Shown one piece after another: positions 59,850 through 64,000 of a stretch of 64,000 nucleotides of DNA. The stretch's first letter is position 1; each line of letters opens with the position of its first letter. The notes under the pieces were generated by a model. It was not told where the DNA came from, made no database searches, and worked only from the letters and a program-made list of their open reading frames with translations. A program made the position numbers and the translations under genes. Source of the stretch: Sandaracinaceae bacterium (lineage in GTDB: Bacteria > Myxococcota_A > Polyangia > Polyangiales > Houyiibacteriaceae); contig JACKEJ010000013.1 of the NCBI GenBank assembly GCA_020633055.1, positions 124,001-188,000 of the forward strand, read 5' to 3'.

Positions 59850-61223
59850 ATGTCTCCGTCCTCCCCGCCGACCCACGACCCCGAGGCGCGCGACGCTGCT
59901 TTGCGTGCCGGGCTCGCGAGTGACGCGCAGGCGAGTGACGTACGGGAACGCGCCGTGCATCGGAGCGGCGAGAGGCGCTCGCTGCTCTCGTCGGGGGATG
60001 GCCTCCAGTCGTGGTCGGGCGCCATCGCCCTCGCTCCTCCGGAGAAGCGCCCGCTGCTGGACCGCATGGCCGAGCACACCGGCTCGAGCATGCACCTCAG
60101 CGACGCGACGAAGTGTTTCGTGGTTCAGGCGCTCATGTGCGTCGCCGCGGGTGTGTATGGGCTGACGGCGGTCACGCTGGACGGCTGGCCGTTCTTCGAC
60201 GAGTCCCTGCTGGGCTCGGTGCGCGCGGCGGCGCCGTGGTCCCTGGGGATCCTCGCCGTGTGGCCCCTCATGCTCTTCCCCACGGTGCGCTTGGTGCGCG
60301 CACGCGACCAGAGTCCACGCCCGCTGCTGACGCACGTGACGGCGGTGTACTACGCCGTCAACATCTCCTTCTTCAGCTACGTCACGGGCCCCTTCAGCGC
60401 CCCGAGCGGCTTCGCCCTGTTGGCCGGCGTCACGACCGGGATGCTCTTCTTCGAACGCGGCGTGCTCGCCCTCGGCCTCGCCTGCTACGGAGTCGGCTTG
60501 CTGCTGATCGGCTACTTCAGCCACACGGGGCTGCTCCCCTTCGAGCCCCTCTACCTCTCGTCCACCGCGGGACGCGGCTTGGACCCCGACTGGCTGCTTC
60601 GCTCCAGCGTCGCCACGCTCGCGTTGTCGATCATCGTGTTTCCCTTCCTCGGCATGATCGTGGCCAGCTGGCGCTACCGTGAGCGGCGCCTCGAACGCGC
60701 CGCGCAGACGGACGCGCTGACGGGCATCTACAACCGCGGACACGTCATGGACGTGCTGGACCGAGCCTTCGCGCGGGCGAGCGAGAAGCGGCCCCTGTCG
60801 GTCGTGCTGGTGGACATCGACTTCTTCAAGCGCGTGAACGACGACCACGGGCACCTCATCGGCGACGAAGTGCTGCGCCGCGTGGCCAGCACACTCCAAG
60901 AGAGCCTGCGCCGGGACGATGCGCTGGGACGGTTCGGCGGCGAGGAATTCCTGCTGGTGTTGCCCGGCTTCGGGGATGCGGAGGCGCGCGTGGTGGCAGA
61001 ACGTTGTCGCGCGGCCGTCGCACGCCTGGACCTGGGCGTCCCGGGTGCGAACGGCGACGGACCGCTGCGGGTGACGGCCAGCTTCGGCATCGCCACCGTC
61101 CCCCCCGCCTACGCCACCGTGGAGACGCTGTTGGACGTGGCGGACGGCGCGCTCTACCAGGCCAAGCGTGGCGGTCGGAACTCCGTGGTGTCCGACCGCG
61201 ACAGCCAGGCCGCGTCCAGCTGA
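59850..61223 (+). CDS. Membrane diguanylate cyclase (GGDEF)
   Basis: A 457-residue protein making cyclic di-GMP from two GTP. After an N-terminal 90-residue hydrophilic region come about six spans (FVVQALMCVAAGVYGLTAVT, LGILAVWPLMLFPTVRLV, VLALGLACYGVGLLLIGYF, LALSIIVFPFLGMIVASW). The GGDEF domain has TDALTGIYNRGH, VVLVDIDFFKRVNDDHGH and the active-site GGEEF at 363-367, so it should be active. An inhibitory I-site RxxD (RRDD) lies five residues before it. ATG 59850 is used; the frame is open upstream to 59241, in the divergent kinase. It shares a divergent promoter region with the hybrid kinase. Confidence 0.93.
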   Translation: MSPSSPPTHDPEARDAALRAGLASDAQASDVRERAVHRSGERRSLLSSGDGLQSWSGAIALAPPEKRPLLDRMAEHTGSSMHLSDATKCFVVQALMCVAAGVYGLTAVTLDGWPFFDESLLGSVRAAAPWSLGILAVWPLMLFPTVRLVRARDQSPRPLLTHVTAVYYAVNISFFSYVTGPFSAPSGFALLAGVTTGMLFFERGVLALGLACYGVGLLLIGYFSHTGLLPFEPLYLSSTAGRGLDPDWLLRSSVATLALSIIVFPFLGMIVASWRYRERRLERAAQTDALTGIYNRGHVMDVLDRAFARASEKRPLSVVLVDIDFFKRVNDDHGHLIGDEVLRRVASTLQESLRRDDALGRFGGEEFLLVLPGFGDAEARVVAERCRAAVARLDLGVPGANGDGPLRVTASFGIATVPPAYATVETLLDVADGALYQAKRGGRNSVVSDRDSQAASS

Positions 61224-61268
61224 CGCTCACGCGGTCGCTCACGCAGGCCGCTTCGAGAGCCAGCTAGG

Positions 61269-62612
61269 CTAGAAGCTCACCGGCTTCGCTCCGCTCACGG
61301 CCGCCGAAGCAGGCAGGTCGCCGTGCGCTGCGTTGCCCGTCGGGTCCGCCCACGATGGGGGCTGCGCATCTCCCTCGGGCTTCGCGCCCGTGAGCTCGGC
61401 CCAGTCCAGGCGACCAGTCACCTGCATCATGACGAACAGGGTCGCGATGGCGCCCAACGTGATGGCGAGTCCGGTGAACCCATCCCAGAAGAAGCTGTAG
61501 CTGAACAGCACCAGGTACAGCACCTGGCTCACCCCGATCTCGCGCAGCGCGAAGCGCCACCCCACGAAGAGCCGCGCATAGGACACCACGAGCAACACCG
61601 AGACGAGCGCGCTCAGCGCGAACGACGCCGTGACGGGCACGTGGTCCACCAGGTAGGCGAACAGCAAGTGGAACGCGAAGAACGCGCAGCCGATCATGAA
61701 GTAGTGCATGGGGTGAAGCGCCTTGCGCTGCACCGTTGCGAGCACGGCCAGCACGAAGAAGAAGAACAGCAGCGACACGGGCGCGAAGAACGTGATGCGC
61801 GACGCGAGCGGCCCCGGGTTCAGCTCCTCGGGCAGCTGCAGCGCGACGGGTGCGCTGGAGATGAGCGAGTCGAAGCGCCACTCCCCGTGCCAGCCGCTGC
61901 CGCTGCGTTGGTGCTCGCTGGGCGAGAGGGAGCCCGGCGGGAAGTCCACCTGCGCGAAGTCCGTGTCGACCTCCAGCACGAAGTCGCGTACGCGCCCGTT
62001 GCCCTGGGCCATGTGGTAGGTCCACGAGCTGGTCCCCCGCGTGCGGTAGGACACCTCGATCGCCAGGTCTTCGCCGCCCGCGAGCTCCTGCACCACCAGC
62101 GCGGCGTCGGGCGTGATGTCGAACGGGATCTCGGCCCCGCCCGCGCGCCGCACGGTGAAGTTGTCGTAGCCCACGTTGTCGGCCATGAGCGGGATGACCA
62201 CCTGCAAGCTCTGCCGGTCTTCGCTGGGGTTCACGAAGCGGTACAGCCCGCGGAACGTGATGTCGTAGGTGGGGAACCAGTTGAGCCCCTTCTGACGCTG
62301 CTCGAGCTCCAGCTGAGCCCGCAGGTGGGACTGCACCAGCGGGACCTCCACGCGCTCCTCGGTCACGCGCTGCGTCGAGGTCTGGCGGGTCTCTCCGTCG
62401 ACGGTGGTCGTCTGAATCTCCTCCGTGTAGCCCGTCCGCGTGAACGCCGCGGTAGGCGCGCGCTGGACGCCCTCGGGACCCCACAGTCGGTGCACCTCGC
62501 TCAGCAGCGACGAGGACATCTCGCCCGAGCGCACCGTCAGCGTGGACCCCAGCACCATCCACGCGAACGCGCACCCCACCCAGATCGCCAGGATCGAACC
62601 AAACCGCTTCAT
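61269..62612 (-). CDS. CreD-like inner-membrane protein
   Basis: A 447-residue membrane protein of the CreD (inner-membrane resistance) family. One N-terminal span (ILAIWVGCAFAWMVLGSTL) is followed by a large soluble domain with WFPTYDITFRGLYRFVNP and LLPEELNPG-like strands, then at least five spans in the C-terminal third: FFAPVSLLFFFFVLAVLATV, HYFMIGCAFFAFHLLFAYLV, ALSALVSVLLVVSYARLF, VSQVLYLVLFSYSFFWDGF and LAITLGAIATLFVMM. In enterobacteria CreD belongs to the CreBC regulon and affects membrane resistance; no CreBC pair is here. It is divergent from the SRPBCC gene, 161 bases apart. Confidence 0.78.
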   Translation of the reverse strand: MKRFGSILAIWVGCAFAWMVLGSTLTVRSGEMSSSLLSEVHRLWGPEGVQRAPTAAFTRTGYTEEIQTTTVDGETRQTSTQRVTEERVEVPLVQSHLRAQLELEQRQKGLNWFPTYDITFRGLYRFVNPSEDRQSLQVVIPLMADNVGYDNFTVRRAGGAEIPFDITPDAALVVQELAGGEDLAIEVSYRTRGTSSWTYHMAQGNGRVRDFVLEVDTDFAQVDFPPGSLSPSEHQRSGSGWHGEWRFDSLISSAPVALQLPEELNPGPLASRITFFAPVSLLFFFFVLAVLATVQRKALHPMHYFMIGCAFFAFHLLFAYLVDHVPVTASFALSALVSVLLVVSYARLFVGWRFALREIGVSQVLYLVLFSYSFFWDGFTGLAITLGAIATLFVMMQVTGRLDWAELTGAKPEGDAQPPSWADPTGNAAHGDLPASAAVSGAKPVSF

Positions 62613-62773
62613 CGCGAACCTCCAGCCATTGCTCGTGTCATGCCGTCATCGTGCGGGCGCGGTGTGGCGGCGACCGGGACCCACCGAGGCATGTCCCGGG
62701 AGAAGTCGTGGCGAAAATGTGGCAGGTCGGAATCCGATTGCGCGCCGGGCGGTTGCCGCAGTACGAGCCAGGG

Positions 62774-63217
62774 ATGCCCATCAGCGAGACCACCATCGAG
62801 ACCTTCGTCAGCCCCTCCGAGTTCCTGGACGTGGTGCTGGACGTCAAGCAGTACCCGCGCTTTTTGCCCGAGGTGAAGGAGGTCGAGGTGCTCTCCTCGT
62901 CCGACACCGCCATGCGAGCGCGCTTTTCCGTCGCCGTGGCCTTCGCCGGGCTGGACGTGAAGACCGAGTACACGGTGGACTACACCATCGACCGCGACGC
63001 GCTCACGGTGTCCTGGACGCTTCACGCCTCCCCGGACCTCACCGTGAACGAGGGCGCGTGGCGCCTGACCGAGACGGACGACGGCGAGACCGTCGCGCAC
63101 TACCGCGCGGAGCTGGTCACCTCGCTGCCGATCGCGCCGGAGATCCAGCAGGCCTTCGCCGAGGCGCAGCTGCCAGAGCTGATGCAGAAGTTCCAGGAGC
63201 GGGCCGAGTCGCTGTGA
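62774..63217 (+). CDS. SRPBCC (Coq10/RatA-type) protein
   Basis: A 147-residue START-like domain. Landmarks are the front ISETTIETFVSPSEFLDVVL, then LDVKQYPRFLPEVKEVEVL, the typical Y-P-x-F-L-P segment of Coq10/RatA/polyketide-cyclase proteins, and a helical end LPELMQKFQERAESL. In mitochondria Coq10 binds coenzyme Q; RatA inhibits ribosome association. Which role applies here is open. ATG 62774 is chosen because it begins the fold; the frame is open to 62651. Its stop overlaps the next start (GTGA), so it is coupled to the hydrolase. Confidence 0.84.
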   Translation: MPISETTIETFVSPSEFLDVVLDVKQYPRFLPEVKEVEVLSSSDTAMRARFSVAVAFAGLDVKTEYTVDYTIDRDALTVSWTLHASPDLTVNEGAWRLTETDDGETVAHYRAELVTSLPIAPEIQQAFAEAQLPELMQKFQERAESL

Positions 63218-63981
63218 GCACACGCGCCGTCGACGCGACCGTCTTCCTGTGTCACGGCGCGGGTGGTGATGCCGGCTCCATGGGCGCGCTGGCCAACGCG
63301 CTCCGGGCAGCGGGGTGCGCCGACGCGCGAGCGCTCGCCTACCCGGGTCGCGAAGGGAACGAGGGCCTGCCACGTGACACGGTCGCGGCGCTGGCCGAGG
63401 CGGTGCGCGACGCGGTGCGTGCGGCGCTCGGCGACCTCGACCGGCCGCACGTGATGCTCGGCCACTCCATGGGCGGGGCCGTCGCCGTCGAGTACGCGCT
63501 GGACCCGCCTCGAGGGCTCGAGGCCCTCGTGCTGGTGTCCACGGGTGCCCGGCTGCGCGTCCATCCGAGCATCCTCGCCGCGCTCGAGGCGGCGGACGGC
63601 GCCGAGGACACGAACGCCACGCAGGCGCCAGGCGCCAGCGCTTCCTTCGCGCGTGGGCTCGAGCAGTCTCGCCGCGCGCCACGCCCGAGCGCCCTGGCCG
63701 ACTGGCGGGCGGCCAACGCGTTCGACCGCATGGACCGCATCCACGAGCTGACCCTCCCGACGCTGATCGTGGTAGGTGAGAACGACATCCTCACGCCACT
63801 GAAGTACGCACGCTTCCTCCACGAGCACATCCCAGGGGCTCAGCTCGAGACCCTGCCCGGTGCAGGCCACAGCCTACCAACCGAGCACCCATCGCGCGTG
63901 GCCGAGCTCACCGAGCGCTTCCTCGCGAGTCTGCCCACGCGTACGGGAGGGCCCGAGCCCACGCCCCCGCGGAGCACGTAG
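63214..63981 (+). CDS. Alpha/beta hydrolase
   Basis: A 255-residue hydrolase starting at GTG 63214. The oxyanion segment is LCHGAGGDAGSM, the nucleophile elbow GHSMGGAVAVEY, the acid in VVGENDILTPLKYAR and the catalytic His in PGAGHSLPTEHPSRV. These are complete, so it is probably active as an esterase, lipase or thioesterase. Substrate is unknown. The GTG overlaps the SRPBCC stop. The gene ends 19 bases before the right edge, where nothing more can be read. Confidence 0.88.
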   Translation: MSTRAVDATVFLCHGAGGDAGSMGALANALRAAGCADARALAYPGREGNEGLPRDTVAALAEAVRDAVRAALGDLDRPHVMLGHSMGGAVAVEYALDPPRGLEALVLVSTGARLRVHPSILAALEAADGAEDTNATQAPGASASFARGLEQSRRAPRPSALADWRAANAFDRMDRIHELTLPTLIVVGENDILTPLKYARFLHEHIPGAQLETLPGAGHSLPTEHPSRVAELTERFLASLPTRTGGPEPTPPRST

Positions 63982-64000
63982 GCCGACCGTGCTTGCCCGC

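Overview
The window looks like chromosome of a member of the Myxococcota (the former deltaproteobacterial myxobacteria). DNA is very GC-rich with strong third-position G/C bias. It carries four Hanks-type Ser/Thr kinases in 64 kb, a PilZ protein, a protein of the MXAN_5187 family, many lipoproteins with Asp/Ala/Gly-rich linkers, a MYXO-CTERM-like sorting tail, a hybrid histidine kinase and a GGDEF protein. I see no tRNA, rRNA, CRISPR array, insertion sequence, integrase or phage gene, and no gap between genes reaches 300 bases. It reads as ordinary core chromosome in which housekeeping genes alternate with signalling and envelope genes.

Layout. 1-2.7 kb: end of a membrane protein gene, poly(A) polymerase pcnB and a small lipoprotein. 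2.8-6.7 kb (minus): a coupled operon of Ser/Thr kinase with PEGA domain, TPR membrane protein and solute-binding lipoprotein. 6.8-11 kb (plus): exonuclease III, hflX, a lamin-G-like lipoprotein and an MXAN_5187-type protein. 11-13.8 kb: HEAT-repeat protein, beta-barrel protein with type-3 repeats, small lipoprotein. 13.9-17.3 kb (minus): kinase coupled to a zinc-ribbon membrane protein. 17.4-23 kb: PilZ, hisD, cysS, a YqiA-type hydrolase and a DUF4388/J-domain/TPR protein. 23-34 kb: one long minus-strand run, cysD, cysNC, metK, a DprE1-like oxidoreductase, kinase, TPR/PEGA protein, small lipoprotein and PQQ-type propeller. 34-37.9 kb (plus): fourth kinase, membrane ferritin-like protein, epimerase. 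37.9-42 kb: a 951-residue surface protein and a divergent secreted protein. 42.1-48.7 kb (plus): MarR regulator, ECF sigma factor, purT, an SDR enzyme, hemB and a triple thioredoxin-fold protein. 48.7-54.3 kb: glyoxalase II, an FG-GAP lipoprotein and a large flippase-like/sulfatase fusion. 54.4-64 kb: PhoX-like protein, HAD phosphatase, hotdog thioesterase, hybrid histidine kinase, diguanylate cyclase, CreD-like protein, SRPBCC protein and alpha/beta hydrolase.

The most striking points are these. The same layout (kinase, TPR membrane protein, lipoprotein) occurs twice, with a PEGA domain in a different partner each time. The sulfate-activation enzyme CysNC has an APS-kinase half whose P-loop is destroyed. 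A sulfatase-fold enzyme with a Thr at the nucleophile position is fused to a flippase-like membrane domain. Three DsbA-like domains sit in tandem with the first lacking its CxxC. A kinase/zinc-ribbon pair is of a kind I cannot assign to a described system. Functions are inferred from motifs read by eye; no database search was run.
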